Shown here in pieces: positions 47,261 to 54,828 of a stretch of 64,000 nt of DNA. The stretch is taken from contig DATGJP010000108.1 in assembly GCA_035295125.1 (NCBI GenBank), forward strand, positions 1 to 64,000, written 5' to 3'. The stretch's first letter is position 1. Each line of letters starts with the position of its first letter. The notes beneath the pieces are model-generated. The model made no database searches. It was not told the origin of the DNA and saw only the letters and a program-made list of their open reading frames with translations. The translations under genes were made by a program, and so were the position numbers. The stretch comes from JAICMB01 sp035295125. Its GTDB lineage: Bacteria; Acidobacteriota; Terriglobia; Bryobacterales; Bryobacteraceae.

Positions 47261-47756
47261 TGCGCTGGACTGGTCCGATCTCGAGTTTGTTGCCCTCGAT
47301 CTTTACAGCAAGACGGTCGAGCGGACGCGGCGCCGGCCCGCCCAGGACGGTTCCGTCCATGCCGAATACCGAATTGTGACAGGGACACACGAATTTCTTC
47401 GTCGGGTCGTCCCAATGGACCGAACAGCCCAGGTGCGTACAGATCGGTGAGAAAGCCACGATTTCGTTTGACGGCGTCTTCACCACCCACGCCGTCGACT
47501 TCTCGGCCGTGATCTTCCAGCCGTCGACACGATTCCGCTGGAACACCACCTCTTGTGGGGAATTTACTGGAATCCTGGACACGTCGCCCGCATCCACCCA
47601 TTCCGAGGCGCTTTTCGCCTTGGGTGGAAAGAACAGGTATACGAACGCCGGAACCGACAGTGTTCCCCCAATCACCGCCGCAAGGCCATAGATGAAGCTG
47701 ACGTAGAACCTCCGCCGGGTCGACTCCGTCCCGTCGCCCGCATGTGCGCTATTCAT
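47253..47756 (-). CDS. Rieske iron-sulfur protein of the bc complex
   Basis: A 167-residue Rieske protein with an N-terminal Tat-like leader and membrane anchor (STRRRFYVSFIYGLAAVIGG). The [2Fe-2S] ligands are in CTHLGCSVHW (about 105) and CPCHNSVFG (about 121), followed by PAPRPLDRLAVK. It stands first in a two-gene operon with the cytochrome b-c fusion. No separate cytochrome c1 is present; the fused haem domain replaces it. Confidence 0.93.
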   Translation of the reverse strand: MNSAHAGDGTESTRRRFYVSFIYGLAAVIGGTLSVPAFVYLFFPPKAKSASEWVDAGDVSRIPVNSPQEVVFQRNRVDGWKITAEKSTAWVVKTPSNEIVAFSPICTHLGCSVHWDDPTKKFVCPCHNSVFGMDGTVLGGPAPRPLDRLAVKIEGNKLEIGPVQRNA

Positions 47757-47798
47757 ATTGCATCTAATTTAGTGTGCCGCGATGCTTCGTGCAACCTC

Positions 47799-50141
47799 TC
47801 ACTTCACCGGCTGTGAGGTTGCGGCGAGGAGATTGGAACGCAGCATCGCCTCGACATCGGGGCCCAGCTTGCGTCCGGCGGCTGTCACGTAAAAGACGTC
47901 GAGCGCCTTGTGGGCTTCCGTATCGATGAGTACAACTTCTATGTTCGCGCCCGCCGAGGAGATGGCATGCGCCAGGTCGTATAGTAGGCCCGGGCGGTCC
48001 TCTGCCACAATCTCCACCAGGGTCGCGGTATCCGAAACCTCATCGTCAAACAGGACAGAAGGTTTCACGCGGCCGCTGGCCGGTTGTCGTGGACGTTTTT
48101 TCAGCAACTGCGCCACATCGAGACGCCCCGAAACGGCGCGCGCCACCGTATCGCGCAGCCGATCCAGTTCGCTGGGGTTCAATTCCAGCGTGCGGTGCTG
48201 GTCGGCGAAGACGAAGGTGTCCAGTATCAGGCCCTTGCGATTTGAGAATGCCTCCGCCTTGAGAATGTTAAAACCGAAACTGGCAAGCGTTCCCGATATC
48301 GACGCGAGCAGAAATGGCTTGTCCGCGCCGATCACAAGCATTTGCCAGGTACCGTTCTTCCGCGCCAGATCGATCGCTACACCCTGGCTCGCCAGTTCCA
48401 TGTGACGTCGGATCTCATCCTCGGTATGGGTGCGTGCATACCGCGTCGGGAAGCCTTCGAGGAAATCGGCAACGTCCGCGTTCGATGCCCCGGCATGCGT
48501 GTGAATGCGGTCGGACTGCAACTCCCGTTTGAACTCCTCCTGGCCGGCGCGGCAGGCACGCCAAAGCTGGTCGAGACGCCACGGCGTCATGGCTCCGGGG
48601 TTCACTGCGCTGATATCGGCGTAGGTCATCAGCGTGAGCAGTTTCAGCCGCTCAATCGTACCGGTTTGCGCGGCGATTTGCCGGGCTGTCGCCGGATCGT
48701 CGAGATCGCGCGAACTCATCACGGATGAGAGATCCAGGTGGTGCTCGATTAGAAACAGAACCGTGGCGGACTCGTCACCGGGCACTCCAAGTTGCTTGAG
48801 TACATCCCGCGCAGCCTGAAGTGAAACCGTGACGTGATCGCCGCCGCCCTTCCCGATGTCGTGCAGCAAGAGCGCCATACGAAGCAAATCTGGCCGGTCC
48901 GTCTCTTCCCACAACTCGCAGAACCGCTTGGCGAGTCCTTCGGTTGCGCCTGCAAGCTCCTCCAGGTGTTCAAGCGTAATCAGCGTATGCTCGTCGACCG
49001 TGTAGTGGTGGTAGAAATCGCGAACCACAAGACAATCGATGTGTTCCCATGCCGGGATCATCTTCTGAAGGAGATCGGTTTCGTGCAGGATCCGCAACGC
49101 AATCGAGCAACGCGGCAGCGCGAGGAGTTCTCGCAAACTATTCCAATCCGTCGGCGGGGGCGCATAGCCCGCCAGACGCCGCTCGGCATCCGCCGACAGC
49201 TTGAGTTGGTGGCGCGATAAAAAAACCAACAGCCGGAAAAGCAGGTCCGGATCAGCCTCCAGGCGGTGAGGATCGCGCAGAAGCACCCGCTCTCGCGAAA
49301 CCGTAAACTCGCTGTTCGAAACCCGTCCCCGCCAGTCGCGGAATTGAGCTAGCAAGCCCGCGTTCACGCTCTCGCTGGCATCGATGGCCCGCGTCACCGC
49401 CCTATAAATTGCGCGTGCATTACGGTAATACTTGCGCATCCAATCGGCGGGGTTCGAAAAAATAGCGTCCTGCGCTTCAAAATTCAGCAGATTATTATCG
49501 CGCCGGTAGTGCTGGTGCAGATACAAGCGCACGGCATGGAGTGTTTCACGCGCTTCCACGGGTTCCTCGGCCTCCCAATTGCGGAGCTTTGCCAGCCAGT
49601 GGATGACGTGCAGATCGCGCAGGCCGCCGGGATGCTCCTTGACGTTGGGCTCCAGGTGATAAATCGTGTTCTGGTACTTTGCGTGGCGCCCGCGCGCCAT
49701 GACACAGAGTTCGTGGGCGATGGCCAGGCGCTGGTTGTTGAGGAACTTCGGGAAGCGCTGGTCCAGGTCTGCGGAACGCGACGCATCGCCGCAGAGCAAG
49801 CGCCAGTCCAGCAAGCTGATGGTCAGCTCCAGGTTACCCTCGTGAATCTCGCAACACTCCTGGGCCGTACGAACCGATTGGCTGACCCGCAAACCCGCGT
49901 CCCACAGAATGCGGAGGAATTCTGAAATTGCGTCGCGCTGCTCGCGGGTCGGTGAGCCGCCGTTCGTCAGAAGCAGCAGGTCAACGTCGGAATACGGGAA
50001 CAACTCCTCGCGGCCGTAACCGCCGACGGCGAGCACCGTGATGTCGGGATTCGTCCGCTCGAACGCCGCGCAAACCGTCCGATCGACTTCCGCGCTGCGG
50101 GCATGGAGAGTTTCGCGCGCGGATACGGAAGCAATCACCAC
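47799..50141 (-). CDS. glnD: [Protein-PII] uridylyltransferase
   Basis: A 780-residue bifunctional sensor that uridylylates PII when glutamine is low and removes UMP when it is high. The nucleotidyltransferase site is GGYGREELFPYSDVDLLLL (about 40-58), the HD hydrolase domain has LLLHDIGKGGGDHV (about 420), and two ACT domains (about 600-670 and 700-775) bind glutamine. The gene follows glnB by 3 nt. The N-terminus is slightly shorter than in enteric GlnD. Confidence 0.95.
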   Translation of the reverse strand: MVIASVSARETLHARSAEVDRTVCAAFERTNPDITVLAVGGYGREELFPYSDVDLLLLTNGGSPTREQRDAISEFLRILWDAGLRVSQSVRTAQECCEIHEGNLELTISLLDWRLLCGDASRSADLDQRFPKFLNNQRLAIAHELCVMARGRHAKYQNTIYHLEPNVKEHPGGLRDLHVIHWLAKLRNWEAEEPVEARETLHAVRLYLHQHYRRDNNLLNFEAQDAIFSNPADWMRKYYRNARAIYRAVTRAIDASESVNAGLLAQFRDWRGRVSNSEFTVSRERVLLRDPHRLEADPDLLFRLLVFLSRHQLKLSADAERRLAGYAPPPTDWNSLRELLALPRCSIALRILHETDLLQKMIPAWEHIDCLVVRDFYHHYTVDEHTLITLEHLEELAGATEGLAKRFCELWEETDRPDLLRMALLLHDIGKGGGDHVTVSLQAARDVLKQLGVPGDESATVLFLIEHHLDLSSVMSSRDLDDPATARQIAAQTGTIERLKLLTLMTYADISAVNPGAMTPWRLDQLWRACRAGQEEFKRELQSDRIHTHAGASNADVADFLEGFPTRYARTHTEDEIRRHMELASQGVAIDLARKNGTWQMLVIGADKPFLLASISGTLASFGFNILKAEAFSNRKGLILDTFVFADQHRTLELNPSELDRLRDTVARAVSGRLDVAQLLKKRPRQPASGRVKPSVLFDDEVSDTATLVEIVAEDRPGLLYDLAHAISSAGANIEVVLIDTEAHKALDVFYVTAAGRKLGPDVEAMLRSNLLAATSQPVK

Positions 50142-50144
50142 AGA

Positions 50145-50483
50145 CTACAGTGCCCCATCTCCCCGGTCGTCGTTGCGTATACGAATCGCCTCAGCCACGT
50201 CATAAACGAACACTTTGCCATCGCCGATCTTGCCCGTACGCGCCGAACTGACCAGCGTGCGAATTACCTCCTCGGAGCGATCGGTGGGAACCACCATTTC
50301 CAGCTTGACCTTCGGGAGCAGGTCGACGTTGTACTCCATCCCCCGATAAATCTCCTTGTGACCTTTTTGCCGGCCATGACCACGCACTTCGGAGATCGTC
50401 ATCCCGTCAATGCCGATCGCCTTGAGCGCTTCCCGTACTTCTTCGAGTTTGTGAGGCTGGATAATCGCTTCGATCTTCTTCAT
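50145..50483 (-). CDS. glnB: Nitrogen regulatory protein PII
   Basis: The 112-residue trimeric signal protein that reads 2-oxoglutarate and ATP/ADP. The T-loop GHKEIYRGMEYNVDLLPK contains the uridylylation Tyr51, and the B-loop reads TGKIGDGKVFV. It lies between amtB (2-nt gap) and glnD (3-nt gap), so it is probably the GlnK-type partner that blocks AmtB when uridylylation is absent. Confidence 0.96.
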   Translation of the reverse strand: MKKIEAIIQPHKLEEVREALKAIGIDGMTISEVRGHGRQKGHKEIYRGMEYNVDLLPKVKLEMVVPTDRSEEVIRTLVSSARTGKIGDGKVFVYDVAEAIRIRNDDRGDGAL

Positions 50484-50485
50484 GT

Positions 50486-51889
50486 TTACGCCTCGAAATT
50501 ATATCCTTCTTCGCCGTGCATGCTCAGATCGAGACCTTCGCGCTCGTGATCGGGCTCGGCACGAAGCCCTCCCAACGCGAGATCGCAGATTTTCAGAATC
50601 ACGATAGTTCCGACCGCGGCCAGTACCCAGGAAATCGCGACACCAATCAATTGGTTGACCACCTGCATCGCATTCCCGTCCACCCATCCGAGCGGCAGCA
50701 GGTGCCCGGCCGAGTCCTTGAGTCCGTCATTGATGGCGTTGGTGGCGAAAACGCCGGTCAGAATCGCGCCGATGGTCCCGCCCGCTCCGTGTACGCCAAA
50801 TGCATCGAGCGAATCGTCATATCGGAACCGCGATTTCACTGCCGTCACCATGAAAAAGCAGAGTACGCCGGCGACAAACCCGATCAACAACGCCGGAAAC
50901 GGCTTGACGAAGCCCGAGGCGGGCGTAATCGCGACCAGGCCCGCGACGGCCCCTGAAATCCCGCCCAGCACGCTCGGCTTGCCCGACTTCAGCCATTCCG
51001 CCAGCAGCCATCCCAACGTCGCCGCCGCCGCGCCGAAATGCGTCGCAACGAAGGCGCTGGTCGCAAGGCCCGACGCCGCCAGGGCGCTACCGGCATTGAA
51101 TCCAAACCAGCCGACCCACAACAGGCAGGCGCCGATGAAGCTGATCACGAGATTGTGCGGCTTCATCGGTTCGGTCATGTAGCCCTGCCGCTTTCCTAAA
51201 TACAAAGCTGTCACCAAGGCCGAAACACCCGACGTGATATGCACCACCGTCCCGCCAGCGAAGTCGAAGCACGGAATCTTGCCGCCCAGGAAAGCGTTCA
51301 GCAATCCACCCTTGCCCCACACCATGTGCGCCATCGGGAAATAGACCACGAGCATCCACAGAACCGTAAACAGCAGCATGCCGCTATACTTCATGCGCTC
51401 AGCGAAAGCCCCTGAGATCAATGCCGGCGTGATGATGGCGAACATCAACTGGTAGATCATGAACGTCTGCTGTGGAATGGTTCCCGCGTAGTCGGCATTC
51501 GGGACGTTGCTGACTCCATTCAGGAACAGGTAGCGTAGGTCCCCGAAGAAAGCGGTGCCTTCGCCGAATGCCAGGCTGTATCCCACGATCGCCCACAGAA
51601 CCGTCACCACGGCCATGAGACTGAAGCTCTGCATCATCGTTCCCAGAACGTTCTTCCGCCGCACGAGCCCGCCGTAGAATAGCGCCAGCCCGGGCCCGGT
51701 CATCATCAACACGAGCGCCGCGCTGACCAGCATCCAGGCGTTATCGCCAGCGCTCTGTGCCGACTTTACAGCGTTCTCAACGGCCGCGATTCGGGCATCA
51801 GCGCCGGGCGGACCCGCTTGCGCGATGGCCACTGCGGGCACGATGGCGAGTATAGGTAAAATACGGGCCACTAAGGAGCGACTGGGCAT
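50486..51889 (-). CDS. amtB: Ammonium transporter
   Basis: A 467-residue channel with a signal peptide (LVARILPILAIVPAVAIAQ) and eleven membrane helices. Conserved blocks include ALVLMMTGPGLALFYGGLVR, the pore region DFAGGTVVHITSGVSALV with the twin-His His, and DDSLDAFGVHGAGG with the second His. The ATG at 51889 is used; a TTG at 51916 is the alternative. It heads an amtB-glnB-glnD operon. No GG-N10-GC sigma-54 site was seen upstream. Confidence 0.94.
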   Translation of the reverse strand: MPSRSLVARILPILAIVPAVAIAQAGPPGADARIAAVENAVKSAQSAGDNAWMLVSAALVLMMTGPGLALFYGGLVRRKNVLGTMMQSFSLMAVVTVLWAIVGYSLAFGEGTAFFGDLRYLFLNGVSNVPNADYAGTIPQQTFMIYQLMFAIITPALISGAFAERMKYSGMLLFTVLWMLVVYFPMAHMVWGKGGLLNAFLGGKIPCFDFAGGTVVHITSGVSALVTALYLGKRQGYMTEPMKPHNLVISFIGACLLWVGWFGFNAGSALAASGLATSAFVATHFGAAAATLGWLLAEWLKSGKPSVLGGISGAVAGLVAITPASGFVKPFPALLIGFVAGVLCFFMVTAVKSRFRYDDSLDAFGVHGAGGTIGAILTGVFATNAINDGLKDSAGHLLPLGWVDGNAMQVVNQLIGVAISWVLAAVGTIVILKICDLALGGLRAEPDHEREGLDLSMHGEEGYNFEA

Positions 51890-51975
51890 GGATCTATCAT
51901 GCTGCACCGCGCTCAAGCGCCGTGAAGGATTGTTTCTATGGGGTTAATAGGAACTTTCTATGGAGGGTAATCTTA

Positions 51976-52320
51976 CTACACGGCGAGCAACTGCTGTTCC
52001 TCAAGCACTTTGCGGACTTCCTCATTTGGCGCGCGCCAGCGGAATCCCCCAACAAATTCCACGCCGATGGAGTAATTGTTGCCTTGCCTCAGGCACGAGC
52101 GAACCGACGCCCTGGTATTCAACCCGAGCGTCTGGCTCCGCAAGCTGACAAAGGACCGGTCCGGCACAGGCTCCGGAAGTTCGAACCGCAAACCTGCTTC
52201 GGAGATGTCGCTGGACCGCGTCTTAACGGCTTTGTCGTTGCCCCTGGCGTCCTGCCAGCCAACGTGGATCATCGAAACCATTCGTTTTCGTTCGTACCGT
52301 CGAAGACTCTTTCCCGGCAT
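51976..52320 (-). CDS. PilZ-domain protein
   Basis: A 114-residue single PilZ domain. The cyclic-di-GMP motifs are the N-terminal RRYERKR (RxxxR) and SSDISEAGLRF ((D/N)xSxxG). The rest is the family beta barrel. It may be a c-di-GMP adaptor for motility or exopolysaccharide; no partner gene is adjacent. The 86 nt between its stop and the amtB ATG hold no clear promoter. Confidence 0.8.
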   Translation of the reverse strand: MPGKSLRRYERKRMVSMIHVGWQDARGNDKAVKTRSSDISEAGLRFELPEPVPDRSFVSLRSQTLGLNTRASVRSCLRQGNNYSIGVEFVGGFRWRAPNEEVRKVLEEQQLLAV

Positions 52321-52420
52321 GATCAGCTTAGACTCAACTTACCTATCGGCAGAATCGGAAACTTCGATTAAGAAATTGTGCCCTCGCTTACGGATGTTGC
52401 AATTTTGTACACTATCTGTG

Positions 52421-52855
52421 ATGCTGACCGCGGCTCCCAGCGTCACCGCTGAAATCCTCCTTCTTGAACAGAACGACGACGAGGTCGCCGTCTTTGAAGA
52501 AGCGACTGGTACTAATCACCTGAACGTCGTCGCGGACTGCCCTACAATCCTGCGCTTTCTGAGAAGGCAAGGGGATCAATCCCAGGCGCCGCGCCCCGAC
52601 CTCATCCTCCTCGATCTCGATCTGTCGGACAAAATCGGCTGTGAAATGTTGTCCGAAATCAAACAGGACCCGACGCTGAGACGCATTCCGGTGGTAGTAC
52701 TGGCAGCTTCGGATTCATACGATAACATTTTTCAGGCGTACGACTTACAGGCAAATGCTTATGTTCGTAAGCCAGACGAAAAGGAGCAGTTAATAACGGT
52801 GCTCCGGGTAACATTGCACTTTTGGCTCTCACTGGCACGCTTGCCGCGAGAATAG
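52421..52855 (+). CDS. Single-domain response regulator (first of a pair)
   Basis: A 144-residue receiver protein. The ATG at 52421 is chosen since the longer frame upstream overlaps the PilZ gene on the other strand. It has the acidic pair (D19, D20), likely phosphoacceptor D65 in LILLDLDL and the Lys in YVRKPDE, but Ala replaces the switch Thr/Ser (VVVLAAS). It resembles the Rcp1 type used with phytochrome-like kinases. The next receiver starts 11 nt later. Confidence 0.78.
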   Translation: MLTAAPSVTAEILLLEQNDDEVAVFEEATGTNHLNVVADCPTILRFLRRQGDQSQAPRPDLILLDLDLSDKIGCEMLSEIKQDPTLRRIPVVVLAASDSYDNIFQAYDLQANAYVRKPDEKEQLITVLRVTLHFWLSLARLPRE

Positions 52856-52866
52856 AACACACACGC

Positions 52867-53493
52867 ATGGGACAACGACCAATAGAGATTTTGCTGGTAG
52901 AAGATAGCGCGGCAGACGTTTGGCTGATCAGCGAAGCCCTCAAACAAGGCACTGTCGCGAAGAACGTCAACCTCGTTTCGAACGGCGAACAAGCTCTCGA
53001 TTTCCTCCGCAAGCGAGGCGCTTACAGTTCCGCGCTACGTCCGGACCTGGTGCTCCTCGATTTGAATCTTCCGCGCCGCGATGGTTTGGAAGTGCTTCGT
53101 GAGCTCAAGAGCGATTCCCGCCTGAAAACGATTCCGGTCATCGTGCTGACGAGCTCCGAGGCAGGCACCGATATTAATGCTGCTTATGATCTCAACGCCA
53201 ATTGCTACATGGTGAAACCGATAGATCTGGAGCAATTCACGCTCGCAATCCGAGGCATCGAAGAGTTTTGGATGCACCTGGCATCGCTGCCCACATACAC
53301 TCCGCAGTCGAACAAACCCGAGCAGCGCACCGATAACGCCAAGTCAGCACCCTCGACCGGGAGCACAGGCTCAAAAGGCCATCGCGATAACAAGCCCAGA
53401 ACACAGCAGGATACTCGCCGGCGGACCCGGCGCTTCGCCGCTCGACCGGAGCGCCAGGGCGTCGCGGCGGTTTATGCCCCGCGACATTCTTGA
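52867..53493 (+). CDS. Rcp1-like response regulator with basic C-terminal tail
   Basis: A 208-residue protein. Residues 1-145 are a canonical receiver: E12/D13, phosphoacceptor D65 in LVLLDLNLP, T in VIVLTSSE and K in CYMVKPID, ending IEEFWMHLASLP as in Rcp1 proteins. Residues 146-208 are a disordered Lys/Arg/Ser/Thr-rich tail of unknown role. No DNA-binding domain or kinase is nearby. The final 20 nt overlap the next hydrolase gene, so it belongs to the operon leading to the lipid genes. Confidence 0.85.
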   Translation: MGQRPIEILLVEDSAADVWLISEALKQGTVAKNVNLVSNGEQALDFLRKRGAYSSALRPDLVLLDLNLPRRDGLEVLRELKSDSRLKTIPVIVLTSSEAGTDINAAYDLNANCYMVKPIDLEQFTLAIRGIEEFWMHLASLPTYTPQSNKPEQRTDNAKSAPSTGSTGSKGHRDNKPRTQQDTRRRTRRFAARPERQGVAAVYAPRHS

Positions 53494-54208
53494 GATTCCG
53501 CCGCCACCGGCCGACAAACGAATCAGCTACGGTCAGTTGCCGCTTCACTTTGGCGATCTGCGTCTTCCGAGCGGATCAGGCCCGCACCCGCTCCTCATTT
53601 TCATTCACGGTGGCTTCTGGCGGGCACGGTATAACCTCGATTACGCCGGGCATCTGTCGGCAGCGGTGACGGCGGCCGGCGTCGCGACTTGGAATCTGGA
53701 GTACCGCCGCGCCGGCGATGTCGGCGGAGGCTGGCCCGGCACATGTGAGGACGTCCTTCGAGGCGTTCTGCACGTCCGGCAGTTGGCGACGACGTATCCG
53801 CTCGATTTGAATCGCATCGTGGTAGCTGGACACTCCGCGGGAGGACACCTGGCCTTGTGGGTAGCCGCCCAGCATGCCCTGCCACTTCGCGCCGCCATCT
53901 CTCTTGGCGGGGTTGCCGATCTCCAGCGCGCTTACGATCTAGGGATTGGCAGTCACGCGGTCGCCGAATTCCTCGGTGGCCCCCCCTTCCCCGAGGTGGC
54001 GCCACTGGACCTGCTTCCATTCGCAACCCCACAAGTGCTCATCCATGGCACGGCGGACGACGTTGTCCCCATCGAGGTTGCCGAGTCTTTCGCGCAGGCA
54101 TCATCAAATGCGCGGCTCGTCCGCCTCGATGGCGCCGACCACTTTGACTTAGTCGATCCCCGGTCTTCATTTTTCCCAGACGTGCTGCGCCAGATGGTGG
54201 AACAATGA
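53474..54208 (+). CDS. Alpha/beta hydrolase (carboxylesterase/kynurenine formamidase-like)
   Basis: A 244-residue cytosolic hydrolase with the oxyanion motif IFIHGGFWRA, nucleophile elbow VAGHSAGGHLAL, Asp in IHGTADDVVP and catalytic His in DGADHFDLV. The HGGxW motif is common in kynurenine formamidase and small-ester hydrolases; the substrate is unknown. It overlaps the response regulator by 20 nt and is followed by the CDP-alcohol transferase after 5 nt, tying it to the lipid operon. Confidence 0.82.
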   Translation: MPRDILEIPPPPADKRISYGQLPLHFGDLRLPSGSGPHPLLIFIHGGFWRARYNLDYAGHLSAAVTAAGVATWNLEYRRAGDVGGGWPGTCEDVLRGVLHVRQLATTYPLDLNRIVVAGHSAGGHLALWVAAQHALPLRAAISLGGVADLQRAYDLGIGSHAVAEFLGGPPFPEVAPLDLLPFATPQVLIHGTADDVVPIEVAESFAQASSNARLVRLDGADHFDLVDPRSSFFPDVLRQMVEQ

Positions 54209-54213
54209 ACTGA

Positions 54214-54828
54214 ATGGCAGCACAGACCTGGACTCGGCGGCCACTCAGGTCGCGTGAGACGGCCTGGGCCGCGCGGCTCGCGCATTGGTTGGTCATAGTA
54301 GGCCTACGGCCCAATCAAATCTCTCTGGCGAGCATAGCTGCAGCGGGAATTGCCGGGTTTTGTCTCGTGCGAGGCCACTATATTGTCGCGGCGTTGTTTA
54401 TTCAACTGCGCCTCCTATGCAACCTCCTCGACGGGATGGTCGCGATTGAAGGGGGCCGGCGAACGCGATCGGGTGACATTTATAACGATCTGCCCGATCG
54501 TGTTTCAGACGCTCTCATTCTGGTTGCTGCGGGTTACGCGCTGTCCTCGCCATCGTGGTCGCATGAGCTGGGTTGGACTGCGGCGCTCCTTGCCGTGCTG
54601 ACCGCCTACGTCCGCGTTCTCGGCGGCGCCTCGGGATTGGCCCAGGACTTCGGTGGACCTATGGCTAAGCCGCATCGGATGGCGGTAATGACCGCGGCCT
54701 GCCTGCTGGCGCTGATCGATTCCCGGGTTCTGATGGCGGCGTTGATTGTTGTTGCCGCCGGGTCGTTGATCACCGTCGTGGTGCGGGTTCGCCGCATCAT
54801 GAATCGTTTGGAGAGCTTGCCCCAATGA
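54214..54828 (+). CDS. CDP-alcohol phosphatidyltransferase (YnbA-like)
   Basis: A 204-residue membrane enzyme that joins a CDP-activated lipid to an alcohol. The active-site region begins LLCNLLDGMVAIEGG (about 67-81) and continues SGDIYNDLPDRVSD, a divergent form of the DGxxAR-G-D-D signature in which the Arg after Ala is Ile. About six membrane helices are predicted. Start and stop sit in a tight run: 5 nt after the hydrolase and a 4-nt overlap with the next gene. With its neighbours it corresponds to YnbA of the enterobacterial ynbABCD set. The alcohol used is unknown. Confidence 0.85.
   Translation: MAAQTWTRRPLRSRETAWAARLAHWLVIVGLRPNQISLASIAAAGIAGFCLVRGHYIVAALFIQLRLLCNLLDGMVAIEGGRRTRSGDIYNDLPDRVSDALILVAAGYALSSPSWSHELGWTAALLAVLTAYVRVLGGASGLAQDFGGPMAKPHRMAVMTAACLLALIDSRVLMAALIVVAAGSLITVVVRVRRIMNRLESLPQ

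Noticed and set aside
52076..52420. Longer N-terminus for the first response regulator
   Set aside because: This part is antisense to the PilZ gene and shows no receiver sequence; the receiver begins after 52421.
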